A stretch of 54,217 nt of DNA, taken from NCBI GenBank assembly GCA_017451735.1, contig JAFTNU010000014.1, positions 1-54,217 of the forward strand, read 5' to 3'. The first letter of the stretch is position 1. The number at the start of each line of letters is the position of its first letter. A program made the translations under genes and the position numbers. The stretch comes from Clostridia bacterium (GTDB lineage Bacteria; Bacillota; Clostridia; Oscillospirales; CAG-272). A model generated the notes under the pieces. It had not been told where the DNA came from. It worked only from the letters and a program-made list of their open reading frames with translations, and did no database searches. Of the stretch, positions 34,328 to 42,691 are shown piece by piece.

Positions 34328-35215
34328 TCAGATCTCCGATCCTTCCCGCGAGCTTTTAATGTATGCGATCAGATATTCATAGAAATCTTTGGCCGTAGCT
34401 GAAAGATCCGGCTTTTCGTAAAGCTCCACGATCACCTCTCGTCGGCAAAGAGGCGAACAGATGGGAAGCAACACGATATCGGAAGAATCCGAGATCTGCC
34501 CCCAGGAGAACTCCGGCCAGAAGGCCACACCGATATTGGTCTTGATGATATTTCTCACTACCTCGGGGGCATCCGACTCGAAAATGATTTTAGGCTTGAA
34601 TCCCGCCCTGGCACAAAACAAGTCACAAATGGCACGAAAAGAGCGGAAGCCCGAAAGCACCACAAACCCTTCATCCCGCACCTCCTGCAGATCGATCTCT
34701 TTGCGGGCAGCAAAGCGAGAGCTTTTCGGTACGGCAAGATAGATGCGCTCCTCGATCACGCTGCGATGCCCATCTGCGGAAGCCTCACTCTTGCCCCAAT
34801 CGCCGGTGGAAACCGAAATATCACTTTCCTTCTTTTCTTCCTGCTGGATCAAGCGGAATACTGCCTCGCCGTGATGCTTCTTGTATTCGATCACCGCGCG
34901 GGTGACAATGGGTGAGGCGGCCAAAACATTCAGGCGCACCGTCTGACTTCCCTCACGCTTCAGGGCCTGCAGCTCGTCGGGAATCCTTTCCAGCATTGGG
35001 AAAACACCCTCCAGCTTCTCCTGCAAATATTTGCCGTACGCGGTCAGATAGATATTCCGCCCCCTCTTGGCAAACAGCGGCACACCCAGCTCATCCTCCA
35101 GCTGCTTAATGGCTTTGGTGATGGATGGCTGTGCGATATGCAGATGCTCGGCCGCATGGGTCACGTGCTCATACTTGGCTACCGTGTAAAAATAATACAA
35201 TTTGTTGAATTCCAT
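34328..35215 (-). CDS. LysR family transcriptional regulator
   Basis: A 295-residue regulator: winged helix (residues 1-60: MEFNKLYYFYTVAKYEHVTHAAEHLHIAQPSIT with the TKAIKQLEDELGVPLF recognition part) and a periplasmic-binding-like effector domain with VLNVLAASPIV-like and IIKTNIGVAFWPEF text. The long upstream extension of the reading frame lacks a start site; the ATG at 35215 follows GGAGG. It is divergent from a PQ-loop membrane protein, the probable target. Confidence 0.92.
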   Translation of the reverse strand: MEFNKLYYFYTVAKYEHVTHAAEHLHIAQPSITKAIKQLEDELGVPLFAKRGRNIYLTAYGKYLQEKLEGVFPMLERIPDELQALKREGSQTVRLNVLAASPIVTRAVIEYKKHHGEAVFRLIQQEEKKESDISVSTGDWGKSEASADGHRSVIEERIYLAVPKSSRFAARKEIDLQEVRDEGFVVLSGFRSFRAICDLFCARAGFKPKIIFESDAPEVVRNIIKTNIGVAFWPEFSWGQISDSSDIVLLPICSPLCRREVIVELYEKPDLSATAKDFYEYLIAYIKSSREGSEI

Positions 35216-35266
35216 ATGCCCTCCGAATAATATATGCAGGCTATCAATTCCATATTTATTATATAT

Positions 35267-35295
35267 TTTACAAATGGCTTTGTCAAGTGTATAAT
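35267..35295 (+). promoter_or_regulatory. promoter of the PQ-loop gene
   Basis: TTTACA (35267-35272), 17 bases and a perfect TATAAT (35290-35295) lie in the 107-base divergent gap with LysR, 27 bases above the start codon. Confidence 0.8.
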
Positions 35296-35322
35296 GGTAA
35301 CAAAGAAAGGGAGGTATCACAC

Positions 35323-35643
35323 ATGGCAAGTATCTGTGAATCTGTGATGTTGATCTGTTTCGGGCTTTCCTGGCCCATCTCGGTGTACAAGAGCATGACC
35401 TCAAAATCGACCAAGGGCAAAAGTCTTGTGTTCATGGGGGCGATCCTGTTAGGATATATTGCAGGCATCATCGGCAAGCTCTCGGCGGGCAATATCAACT
35501 ATGTCCTGGCGTTGTATATCTTCAATTTCACTGTGGTCAGCGTGGATGTAGCCCTTTACTTCATCAACAGAAAAAGAGAGCGGCAGGAGGAGCGTTGCGC
35601 CCTCACCCAGCCTCACGCCATTGCTTCGCAAGGTCAGGCATAA
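35323..35643 (+). CDS. PQ-loop (SemiSWEET-like) membrane protein
   Basis: A 106-residue protein with three helices. The first has LSWPISVYKSMTSKSTKGKSL, the P-x-x-x-x-S-K-S layout of PQ-loop/SemiSWEET sugar-transporter halves. The tail is basic and soluble. Homologs in Clostridia are of unknown substrate and would dimerise to make a pore. The ATG at 35323 has GGGAGG upstream. Probably controlled by the divergent LysR gene. Confidence 0.75.
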   Translation: MASICESVMLICFGLSWPISVYKSMTSKSTKGKSLVFMGAILLGYIAGIIGKLSAGNINYVLALYIFNFTVVSVDVALYFINRKRERQEERCALTQPHAIASQGQA

Positions 35644-35675
35644 CCGCCGCCGCGGTATGTCCGCCATCGAATCAT

Positions 35676-35712
35676 AAAAATGCACCCGTTTTTGACAAAC
35701 GGGTGCATTTTT
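35676..35712. terminator. bidirectional terminator
   Basis: AAAAATGCACCCGTTT and its complement (35676-35691 with 35697-35712) form a hairpin between the convergent PQ-loop and ECF genes. Confidence 0.85.
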
Positions 35713-36422
35713 TAATGCTTACGTTGCTTTACCACAGCGCATGTAATACGGTAAATGGCGGGAGACAATACCAGATTAAAGACGAATTCGACAGAGAAAT
35801 TCACCAGAATAATCGCGCCGATAAAATACCCCACGGTCATCACACCGGAAAGATACGCCTCCAGGGTTTTCATGATGATGACCATACCCAACAGAAAAAT
35901 ACCGGTGTTGCAAACAGGAGCCAGTGCCGATGCCAGTATTACCGAGCCCAAGGGCCAGCGGCGACGGAGCGCACGGTGCACCAGCGGAGGCACAAGACCT
36001 GCCAGCGTTCCTTTGAGAATACAGATCAATGCCGTCATAAAGGGCTGATTTGCAAACAAAAAGGCGGTAAAAGGATCATACCCGAGCACCCCACACCAAA
36101 GGAACACGAACAGGCCGAAGGCAAAGCCCAGGAAAGCGCCTGCCTTTACCCCAAGGATCAATCCGCCGATGACAATGGGAATCAGTACCAGAGACAGTGA
36201 TGTGGAGCCCGGCATCGGGATCGCGCTACCCCAAAGCTGCAGAACAACCACCAAAGCCGTCAGAATGGCCAGGGTCACCATGTACCGGGTCTTGTTCTTG
36301 TGGAGCCTGCGGGAGGTGGTGCGAACGGGGATCGTCTCTCCGTTCACGACGGGTTGGTCACTTTCGGAAGCATCCGAAAGTTCGGTTGCATGATGCAACC
36401 CTTCATTTTTGTTTTCTTCCAT
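35712..36422 (-). CDS. ECF transporter S component, pantothenate-type inferred
   Basis: A 236-residue S component with a soluble N-terminal tail of about 55 residues and six helices. The LAILTALVVVLQLWGSAI helix, the glycine-rich GLILGVKAGAFLGFAFGLF and the GVLGYDPFTAFLFANQP loop match vitamin S components. It couples with a shared EcfAAT module not in this window. Adjacency to a CoaX-like protein suggests pantothenate (PanT) by association; the sequence alone does not settle it. The ATG at 36422 follows GGAGG. Confidence 0.75.
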   Translation of the reverse strand: MEENKNEGLHHATELSDASESDQPVVNGETIPVRTTSRRLHKNKTRYMVTLAILTALVVVLQLWGSAIPMPGSTSLSLVLIPIVIGGLILGVKAGAFLGFAFGLFVFLWCGVLGYDPFTAFLFANQPFMTALICILKGTLAGLVPPLVHRALRRRWPLGSVILASALAPVCNTGIFLLGMVIIMKTLEAYLSGVMTVGYFIGAIILVNFSVEFVFNLVLSPAIYRITCAVVKQRKH

Positions 36423-36537
36423 GAGAAAACCTCCTTCGGGGACTTTACCCCGTGCTGTCGCCCCACCTTGTGGGTGCAACGCAGTTCAGATTTATCAAAG
36501 CAGGCATGGGCCTGTTATGACCAAATTTCGTGTTTTT
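36423..36537 (-). promoter_or_regulatory. structured leader of the ECF S-component gene
   Basis: The 115-base gap between coaX and the S-component gene can fold into several small stems on the minus strand: CAGGCCCATGCCTG, CCCACAAGGTGGG and GGGGTAAAGTCCCC, the last one right before the GGAGG. This many compact stems suggests a cis-regulatory RNA. I do not recognise a known vitamin riboswitch class. Confidence 0.4.
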
Positions 36538-37362
36538 TTAAACACGTACAGTGTTTTTGGAAACCTTGCGCGCATTTAACAACGCCAAACGGTAAAGACC
36601 GCGGTGGGCCAGATCCCCATCAAATGTCACCATATGCCCCAATAGCGGCAGAATCGACTCCGCCCCCTCGCCTGTCACGATCACGGGCAATGGGCCGGTA
36701 CCGATCTCAGCCTCAAATCGGGCAATCAGCCCCTCGATTGCAGCGGCATGACCCAGCAGGATGCCTGCGCGGACGCTATCGCCTGTATTGGTGCCGATGG
36801 CACGGTTGGGGTGGGAGAGAGCCACTGCGGGCAGCTGAGCGGCATGCGATCTGAGGGCATCCACAGAGAGTGCGGGCCCCGGCAGGATCGAGCATCCCAG
36901 AAAAGCAGGCGCATCCTTCCCCACTCCCACAGCGGAAAGGGTGGTCACGGCATCACAGTTCAGCACAAGGAACGGCGGCTTTTGCAGGGCCAGTGCTCCC
37001 GCCGCCATTGCAACCAGGTCAGCCCCCAGATCTGCGGGCGCATCGGTACGAATGGTCAGCCCAGAGCGAAGTCCTGCACCCACCGTCAGACAGACGATAT
37101 CGGCATCAAGCGAATGCAGTGCACGGCAGATCTCGCCGGTCAGCGGAGGCACCACCGAGGCAATGATGGCACAGCCAATATGGGCCTCGGGCGCTTTTTG
37201 ATGCAGCATGGCAGAAAGCAGCGCGGCGTATTCATCGGCCGTACGGGTGGGGTGTGCGGCAATGCCGAAGGTCGTCCCGGGCCGTGCCGCCGTTGCCTCG
37301 CTCCCTTCTTCAAACAATGCAAACGATATGGTACGGTTGCCGATCATGACTGTCAGAATCAT
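36538..37362 (-). CDS. type III pantothenate kinase-like protein, degenerate active site
   Basis: A 274-residue CoaX-family fold. The order is kept: IGNRTISFALF at the phosphate-1 loop, SVVPPLT, RTDAPADLGADLVA, VTTLSAVG, GCSILPGPALSVDAL and a C-terminal block LTGEGAE. Key residues differ from active CoaX: the Asp of DxGNT is Met (M6), the Arg of GADR is Leu, and the Asp-x-Gly-Thr-Ala-Thr motif reads NCDAVTT. Kinase activity is therefore doubtful; a regulatory or inactive paralog is possible. The ATG at 37362 follows GGGAG. The next gene encodes an ECF S-component. Confidence 0.8.
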   Translation of the reverse strand: MILTVMIGNRTISFALFEEGSEATAARPGTTFGIAAHPTRTADEYAALLSAMLHQKAPEAHIGCAIIASVVPPLTGEICRALHSLDADIVCLTVGAGLRSGLTIRTDAPADLGADLVAMAAGALALQKPPFLVLNCDAVTTLSAVGVGKDAPAFLGCSILPGPALSVDALRSHAAQLPAVALSHPNRAIGTNTGDSVRAGILLGHAAAIEGLIARFEAEIGTGPLPVIVTGEGAESILPLLGHMVTFDGDLAHRGLYRLALLNARKVSKNTVRV

Positions 37363-37477
37363 CGCTGTCACTCCCTTCCTTCGGGTTTATTGTACCGCGT
37401 CAATCGCCATTTGTCAAGTAGGACTGATCCATTTAGCACCGAGCAAAAGCACATAAATCACAAATGAATAAAACAAT

Positions 37478-37515
37478 GCCGCTTTGACATCAAAAATGAT
37501 GGCAAAGCGGCTTTT
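37478..37515. terminator. terminator hairpin by the GDPD gene
   Basis: GCCGCTTTG pairs with CAAAGCGGC across an inner CATC/GATG stem (37478-37511), followed on the plus side by TTTT. It separates coaX from the GDPD gene. Confidence 0.65.
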
Positions 37516-37540
37516 ACAGTAGAAATTTTTGCTATACTTC

Positions 37541-38305
37541 TTATTTTCCCACCCGTCTGCCGATCTCATCCAGATAGGCGATCAGATCATGCGGTTCATT
37601 GGCGGTGATATTGGTAAAGGCAAATTTCATACAACGCTCGGCTCCCTCACGGTCATCGGCGTGATAGGCCCAAGCCTGGATGCCGTAGGAATCGGCCAGC
37701 TCAATGGTCTCCTCAATCTCCCGGTCGGTCATGCTCATGGGAACGCCCATCCCGTACATTTTTTCCAGAACGGCGGGGTCGTAGTTCTTCATCTTCACGG
37801 GGGGATGCCCCTGAGTCTTCACATCGGGATAATACTTCTGCACATACAGCAGGGTCTGAGCGTCAAAGCTGGCAATGACCGAGCGTTCCAGCAATCCGAA
37901 GCGCTTGAGCTCCGCAATGGCGGTATCTACCACATGGGGGCGCTGATCCTTGATCTCCACATTCAGGACCATATTGGGATCCGCCTCATCCACGATCAGC
38001 TGCAGGGTCTCCTCATAGGTGGGCACAGGGGTACCGGGATAGCCGAACTTGACACCCGCATCCAGTGCCTTGATCTCCGCAAGGGTTTTATAGCAGACGG
38101 CCCCCTTGCCATCAGTGGTGCGATCCACCATATTGTCGTGCATCACGATCATCACATCATCGCGGGTGAACTGGATATCAAATTCCAGAACATCCACGCC
38201 AAGCTTGAATGCCTCGCGAAAAGAAATGAGCGTGTTTTCGGGCATATAGGCCTTGCATCCGCGGTGACCCGTCACACCCAGCTTTTCTTTGTTTTGTTCC
38301 CACAT
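37541..38305 (-). CDS. glycerophosphodiester phosphodiesterase
   Basis: A 254-residue TIM barrel with the GDPD active-site set: HRG (residue 14) and PENT, EFDIQFTRDDVMIVMHDNMVDRTTDG (catalytic Glu, Asp and His) and LNVEIKD. It hydrolyses glycerophosphodiesters to glycerol-3-phosphate and an alcohol. No signal peptide, so it is cytosolic. Length and motifs are standard. It reads leftward below the DUF1836 gene with a 38-base gap. Confidence 0.94.
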   Translation of the reverse strand: MWEQNKEKLGVTGHRGCKAYMPENTLISFREAFKLGVDVLEFDIQFTRDDVMIVMHDNMVDRTTDGKGAVCYKTLAEIKALDAGVKFGYPGTPVPTYEETLQLIVDEADPNMVLNVEIKDQRPHVVDTAIAELKRFGLLERSVIASFDAQTLLYVQKYYPDVKTQGHPPVKMKNYDPAVLEKMYGMGVPMSMTDREIEETIELADSYGIQAWAYHADDREGAERCMKFAFTNITANEPHDLIAYLDEIGRRVGK

Positions 38306-38343
38306 AGCATCGTCCTCCGGCTAAAAAATTTATATACGTATGG

Positions 38344-39069
38344 TTATTCCGCGGTTTCGTCCGGGGTCAGCAGAGTTTCCAGCTTCGCCATTTTGCGTTC
38401 GGCCTTTTCCTGCACCTTCTTGGCCTTCCGCTCCCGCTTTTCGGCTCCCGCCTGTTCTTTTCCCTCACGCTTCTCCTGCTCCTCCCGCTCACGAATCTCC
38501 TGCTCGCGAACGGCAAGGTCTTTATAGCGGGATTCCAGCATTTCTCTGCCAATCTCCTTGAGATAGGCGGACAAAGAAAGAATATCCAGTAACGACAAAA
38601 AGAAATCATAGTCGTTGGTGGTATCCAGTGTATCGGCACTCAGCATGGCCGAGACCACCTCCCCCGCACGTTGGCGGTTTCCCTCCTTGATCGAAAGGAA
38701 TTGGTGGTAAGCGCGGATCATGTCATCTCCCGTAAAGCCGCATTCCTCGCGTACACCGGTCAGCACCCGCTTGATCTCCTCAATGGAAAGGGTGTTTTTG
38801 AGCGCATAGACCAACAGCATCTCCACAATGTGCGAACGGGAGTATTTCTTACCCGTGATGGGACTGATCAACCCATCCTTGGAGTAATTGTTGATCATGG
38901 TCTTAGTCAGCGCGCGCTCTCTGTAACGGGGGGAGGAGGAGGCATTTTTGTCTGCCACGAGACTGAGAATCTGATCCAGGTACAGATCGATCCCCGGGAT
39001 ATCGGTATCGGCCAGATCCACATCGCTTACCGCCGCCCGGATCCGCTCGTGCAGTTCTTGTTCGGTCAT
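38344..39069 (-). CDS. DUF1836 protein with charged coiled-coil tail
   Basis: A 241-residue protein. Residues about 25-120 fit the DUF1836 winged-helix (MerR-like) domain: LDQILSLVADKN, ALTKTMINNYSKDGLISPITGKKYSRSHI and LKNTLSIEEI. The C-terminal 60 residues are very rich in Glu, Lys and Arg and form a long helix (REQEIREREEQEKREGKEQ...), which is not usual for the family. Transcription factor with unknown target. It lies above the GDPD gene, 38 bases away, and may act on it. Confidence 0.85.
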   Translation of the reverse strand: MTEQELHERIRAAVSDVDLADTDIPGIDLYLDQILSLVADKNASSSPRYRERALTKTMINNYSKDGLISPITGKKYSRSHIVEMLLVYALKNTLSIEEIKRVLTGVREECGFTGDDMIRAYHQFLSIKEGNRQRAGEVVSAMLSADTLDTTNDYDFFLSLLDILSLSAYLKEIGREMLESRYKDLAVREQEIREREEQEKREGKEQAGAEKRERKAKKVQEKAERKMAKLETLLTPDETAE

Positions 39070-39181
39070 GGAAATCCACTCCTTCTGCTTTTCAATAGAA
39101 ACTTATCTTATTATATAACACAAAAAGCGGACTTGTCAAGCCCGCCGCCGTATTTTGCGGTTTCGAGAACCGTTTCTTGCG

Positions 39182-39219
39182 CGAAAGCAGGCTATGTCTG
39201 CCGACACAGCCTGCTTTCG
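39182..39219. terminator. terminator between ROK kinase and DUF1836 genes
   Basis: A perfect 12-bp stem (39182-39193 with 39208-39219) with a 14-base loop. It lies just after the ROK stop on the minus strand. Confidence 0.7.
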
Positions 39220-39226
39220 GTCATTT

Positions 39227-40186
39227 TCAGATACCAAGAAACGCCGCACCGATGATGCCCGCGTCGTTGCCCAGCTCTGCCACGCAGATTTTGGTCAAGG
39301 GAACCAGCTCTCCGCCGTACTGCTCCTTGCGGATCAGCGGGATCAAGGGCTTCAAAAGATTGTCTCTCTCGTTGGAAACACCGCCCCCCAAGGAAATCAC
39401 CTCGGGTTGGAAAATGTTGATCATATTACCAAGACCGGTGGCAAGGTAAGACAGATACTTGTCAACCACCTCTTTGCCCGCCTCATCTCCGGCACGCATG
39501 GCATCAAATGCAGTCTTACCCGAGATCTTACCCTTCTCGGCGGCCAGCTTTTCGATCAGCGTCTCGCGGCCCTGTGCCTTGCATTCCTCCAGCTTTTCAC
39601 GGGTCATGCGGATCAGCGCCGTTGCCGAGCTATAGGCCTCCCAGCAGCCCTTGCGGCCGCAGGAGCAGGGGGCACCGTCCTTTTCGATAACGGTATGGCC
39701 CAGCTCACCGCCGGCATAGTTGAAGCCCGAAAAAACCTTACCGTCGATGATGATGCCGCCACCCACACCGGTGCCCAGCGTGATCATCACGGATTTTTTG
39801 GTGCCCTTTGCGGCACCCGCAACGGCCTCTCCCCAAGCAGCGGCGTTGGCATCATTTTCCACATGGATGTTTTCCACGCCTGTGCGCTCACGAAGCATTT
39901 CGCAGATACGCAGCTTCCTGAAGGGCAGGTTATTGGAATACTCTACCACGCCGTCATCGTGATTGGCAATGCCCGGACTGGCAATGCCGATGGCATCCAC
40001 CGAGGAAAGCTCGATGCCCTCATCGGCGCAAAGCTTTTTGCAAAGGGCGGCAATATCGTCCACGATGAGCGCAGGATCACGCTGTGCATTGGTAGGGACG
40101 CTGTCCTTACGGACGATTTTGTAAGACTCGTTTACAAGACCTGCGGCAATATTGGTGCCACCAAGATCGATACCGATACGAAACAT
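39227..40186 (-). CDS. ROK family glucokinase
   Basis: A 319-residue sugar kinase. It has the phosphate loop DLGGTN at residue 7, IENDANAAAWGEAVAG-like catalytic Asp (ENDANAAA), GTGVGGG, and the zinc/fold signature HTVIEKDGAPCSCGRKGCWEAYSSA with the CxCGxxGCxE pattern. This clostridial type is commonly a glucokinase of the GlcK group. It has its own promoter: TTGACT, 17 bases, TATAAT at 40262-40290, and a terminator after it, so it is a single-gene unit. Confidence 0.94.
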   Translation of the reverse strand: MFRIGIDLGGTNIAAGLVNESYKIVRKDSVPTNAQRDPALIVDDIAALCKKLCADEGIELSSVDAIGIASPGIANHDDGVVEYSNNLPFRKLRICEMLRERTGVENIHVENDANAAAWGEAVAGAAKGTKKSVMITLGTGVGGGIIIDGKVFSGFNYAGGELGHTVIEKDGAPCSCGRKGCWEAYSSATALIRMTREKLEECKAQGRETLIEKLAAEKGKISGKTAFDAMRAGDEAGKEVVDKYLSYLATGLGNMINIFQPEVISLGGGVSNERDNLLKPLIPLIRKEQYGGELVPLTKICVAELGNDAGIIGAAFLGI

Positions 40187-40261
40187 AACAGTTACCTCAC
40201 GTCAAATAGTTGCGCCGTGGCGCCGGCCGAATCTCAATAGGTTGAACTCGGCTACGGTTTC

Positions 40262-40290
40262 ATTATAAAAGATATCGGCTCAAAAGTCAA
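40262..40290 (-). promoter_or_regulatory. ROK glucokinase promoter
   Basis: On the minus strand TTGACT (40285-40290), 17 bases, perfect TATAAT (40262-40267), about 75 bases above the start codon. Confidence 0.85.
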
Positions 40291-40295
40291 GGCTT

Positions 40296-40352
40296 AGCCG
40301 GATGAAAATAATACGAACTCGCCTGTAAGCGAGGTTTTCCTTTCGTCCGGCT
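40296..40352 (-). terminator. double hairpin after the polysaccharide deacetylase gene
   Basis: Outer stem AGCCGGATGAAA (40296-40307) with TTTCGTCCGGCT (40341-40352), inner stem CTCGC..GCGAG (40318-40334) and T-rich sequence after the inner stem on the minus strand. The outer arm covers the deacetylase stop codon. Confidence 0.6.
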
Positions 40353-41058
40353 ACTCCCCCGCCAGCAGGACTTCCTTATTTGTGCCGTAAAAAATATCGG
40401 GCGCCCCCGCCATCATTTTACAGAACTCCTCAAATCGCGCCCACTCGTTTCGAATATCGAATTCATAGGCGTGCCCCCAAATATAAAGGATCTGCGGTCT
40501 GTCGGCCTTCAAGTGCAGGAATCGCTCCCCCAATCGGAACATTTCATCCATGTCCGTATGGTGGTAAACTGTAGGGCGGAACTGCCACAAATTGTCCTGC
40601 AGGTCAAAGCTACGCTCCGCATCGGTGGTACGGCAATAGCGAACCCCCGTATGGCAACGGATCAGCTCCGCCACCCGTTGGTTGTGATTCACACCGCCCC
40701 CCGGATAGGCAAAGCCCACCACCTTGTAGCCCACTAAGTCGGAAAGAGCCAAACGGTCCTCCTCCACCTGCCGCACGATCTCGGCATCGTCTGCAATCCG
40801 CGTCAGGGTGGGGTGAGTCAAGGTATGGGCGGCCACCTCATGCCCCTGATACAGCGTACGCACCTCATCGGGCGATACCTTGTTGTGATCGATGCGGACT
40901 CCGTCACGCACCAGTTCTCCCGGCAGCCCGAGCAGGCCCGAATTGAGGTTGAAGGTGGCCTTCAATCCGTATTTGTTAAAGATGCCGACCAAGCGTCTGT
41001 CCTGGGTCACGCCGTCATCATAGCTGAAGGTCATCGCCTTCATTTTTCCATTGAACAT
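40351..41058 (-). CDS. polysaccharide deacetylase family protein
   Basis: A 235-residue NodB-like domain. Catalytic motif 1 is FSYDDGVTQD (residue about 9, with the TFDDG-type Asp pair), motif 2 HTLTHPTL with two His for the metal, then FAYPGGGVN. There is no signal peptide, so a cytosolic substrate is likely, though many NodB proteins work outside. AAGGAG precedes the ATG at 41058. It is the last gene of the operon that starts with the CocE-like hydrolase and lies directly after an APH gene. Confidence 0.88.
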   Translation of the reverse strand: MFNGKMKAMTFSYDDGVTQDRRLVGIFNKYGLKATFNLNSGLLGLPGELVRDGVRIDHNKVSPDEVRTLYQGHEVAAHTLTHPTLTRIADDAEIVRQVEEDRLALSDLVGYKVVGFAYPGGGVNHNQRVAELIRCHTGVRYCRTTDAERSFDLQDNLWQFRPTVYHHTDMDEMFRLGERFLHLKADRPQILYIWGHAYEFDIRNEWARFEEFCKMMAGAPDIFYGTNKEVLLAGE

Positions 41059-41071
41059 GTCATTTATCTCC

Positions 41072-41863
41072 TTATCCAAAGGTCTCAGCCGCAGCAATCA
41101 CATCCAACAGCTCGCTTTGCACGCTGTCACGGCCGTATGCATCGAGAAAACGCGCACCGTATGTGGGGCTTTTGAGATTATAGGTCAAGGACCAGGCCCC
41201 CCAGAACAAGTCAATATGACGGTCGCCCACACCGCCGCCGTCCAGATCGATAAATCCGGAAAAACGCCACCCGTTCAGCATGATATTGGGCAGGCAGTAG
41301 TCTCCGTGCAGCAAAGCATCGGTCCTCAGCCGACTGCGGTTCTCATCCACCAGCCGTTTGGCATCGTCGGCGGTCATACCGCGCAGATGCTCCGGCAAAT
41401 AGGAGGGATGAAAGATCCCGGAATGGTAGTTGCGATCCACGGTAGCAAGATACGCGCTCATGCGATCGGGTACGGGACATCCCGTAAAATCGGTTTCATG
41501 CAAGCCACGGAGAAGTTCGCCCATCAGCTTGCAAAGTCGTTCCGGCTCCTCCAGATACTGCGCGTGGGTGCAGTCCTCCCCCGGGACTCGTGTTGTCAGG
41601 AGCCAGTCATGTCCGTCTTCGTCGGGAAGATAGCGCAATACCTCGGCACCAAGTCCCTTGCCGTGAAAAAAGCGTGTCATTTCCGCTTCCGTAAGCAAGG
41701 AGCCGACAGGAGCGGACTTGAGATAGTAGCCCGCGTCACGATCAATCAAGATCACTCGCGCCTCCCGGGAGCAGCTGCTGTCATACAGAGGAGCTCCCTG
41801 CAAAAGAGGGCGAAACGGGGTGGGAAATGTGCCGATCTCGAGGGTTATGGGCGTCCGCTTCAT
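41072..41863 (-). CDS. aminoglycoside 3'-phosphotransferase-like protein
   Basis: A 263-residue APH. Opening PFRPLLQGAPLYDSSCSREARVILI with K49 for ATP, EMTRFFHGKGLGAEVLRYLP, DWLLTTRVPGEDCTHAQYL, the Brenner loop HGDYCLPNIM (H186, D188, N193) and the metal Asp in FIDLDGGG (D206) match APH(3') enzymes of Clostridia, and the whole sequence is close to this group by memory. These enzymes give kanamycin and neomycin resistance. Here the gene sits inside an operon with PHP and deacetylase genes, not on a mobile element, so it may be an intrinsic kinase with weaker or different activity. Confidence 0.85.
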   Translation of the reverse strand: MKRTPITLEIGTFPTPFRPLLQGAPLYDSSCSREARVILIDRDAGYYLKSAPVGSLLTEAEMTRFFHGKGLGAEVLRYLPDEDGHDWLLTTRVPGEDCTHAQYLEEPERLCKLMGELLRGLHETDFTGCPVPDRMSAYLATVDRNYHSGIFHPSYLPEHLRGMTADDAKRLVDENRSRLRTDALLHGDYCLPNIMLNGWRFSGFIDLDGGGVGDRHIDLFWGAWSLTYNLKSPTYGARFLDAYGRDSVQSELLDVIAAAETFG

Positions 41864-42582
41864 TGCGTGATCCCTTCCCCGCGTGCGAAGGTCACCCGAT
41901 GGGGCGCCTCCTGCCCGATTTCATGCACGCACAGCTCCACCGAAGGGGCAGAAAGCAAGAAGCGCGCCAGATCATAGGTATCCCTTACCTCATCGGGCAA
42001 ATACATGCCGCAACGGGGGCGATATGGCGTATCCGCATGATAATCACCGCCACAGGTCAGGATTTTCCCCCAACGTGTCGCAATTTTTGCGATTTTTTCC
42101 AAATGCGTGCTCTCATATTTCGGATGGCAGCTGATCTCGATGCCGTCCATCCACTTCACATCCATCAGGGAATCCACGCGGCGGAAGGGATGAGCCTGTA
42201 CCAGGCATCCGCCGCGGGCCTTGACCAAGCGGTAGAGCTCCTCCAGAGTGTAATCGAACATCGTGGGGTGCTCCAGCACAAAGTCCTCGTCCACACCGTA
42301 GATCAGCAAGTGCACCAAATGATAGCGCTCCGCCGTAACCTCGATGCCGAAAAGGGTCTTACAACCAATCCTCTCTCCCAAACGGACAGCGGTATGATAC
42401 TCCTCCAGATAGCGCCGGGCAAAGTCCACGGCATCTCCATTCTTCACAGAAGATTTCTGATAATGATTGGTCAGCACGATGCCGTCAAGGCCGACCCGTT
42501 TCGCCTCGCGCAGAACCTCGGGAACGGCGATACAACAGCAGGGGCTGATACCCGATGAATGGGCGTGTAAATCGATGAGCAT
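41860..42582 (-). CDS. PHP domain metal-dependent phosphoesterase, short type
   Basis: A 240-residue PHP domain: LHAHSSGISP (metal His pair), a DGIVLTNHYQK strand, FGIEVT, QAHPFR, and GGDYHAD give the metal-binding set of the polymerase-and-histidinol-phosphatase fold. Such proteins hydrolyse phosphate esters (histidinol phosphate, 3',5'-bisphosphate and others). Its end overlaps the APH start by 4 bases. A second, longer PHP gene lies upstream. Confidence 0.88.
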   Translation of the reverse strand: MLIDLHAHSSGISPCCCIAVPEVLREAKRVGLDGIVLTNHYQKSSVKNGDAVDFARRYLEEYHTAVRLGERIGCKTLFGIEVTAERYHLVHLLIYGVDEDFVLEHPTMFDYTLEELYRLVKARGGCLVQAHPFRRVDSLMDVKWMDGIEISCHPKYESTHLEKIAKIATRWGKILTCGGDYHADTPYRPRCGMYLPDEVRDTYDLARFLLSAPSVELCVHEIGQEAPHRVTFARGEGITQ

Positions 42583-42610
42583 GATCTTTCCTTCTTTTTC
42601 GTATTATTTT

Positions 42611-42624
42611 CGCCCGGCCGGGCG
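42611..42624. repeat. 14-bp perfect GC palindrome between the PHP genes
   Basis: CGCCCGGCCGGGCG at 42611-42624 reads the same on both strands, in the 109-base gap between the two PHP genes. Without a loop it is a poor terminator; it could be a regulatory site or a cruciform-prone repeat. Confidence 0.6.
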
Positions 42625-42691
42625 GGGTCATAGGTGTTATATCGCTTGGCCGGACGACACTCGCAAAGCGTTGGCACGGGAAGCTCTCTTC

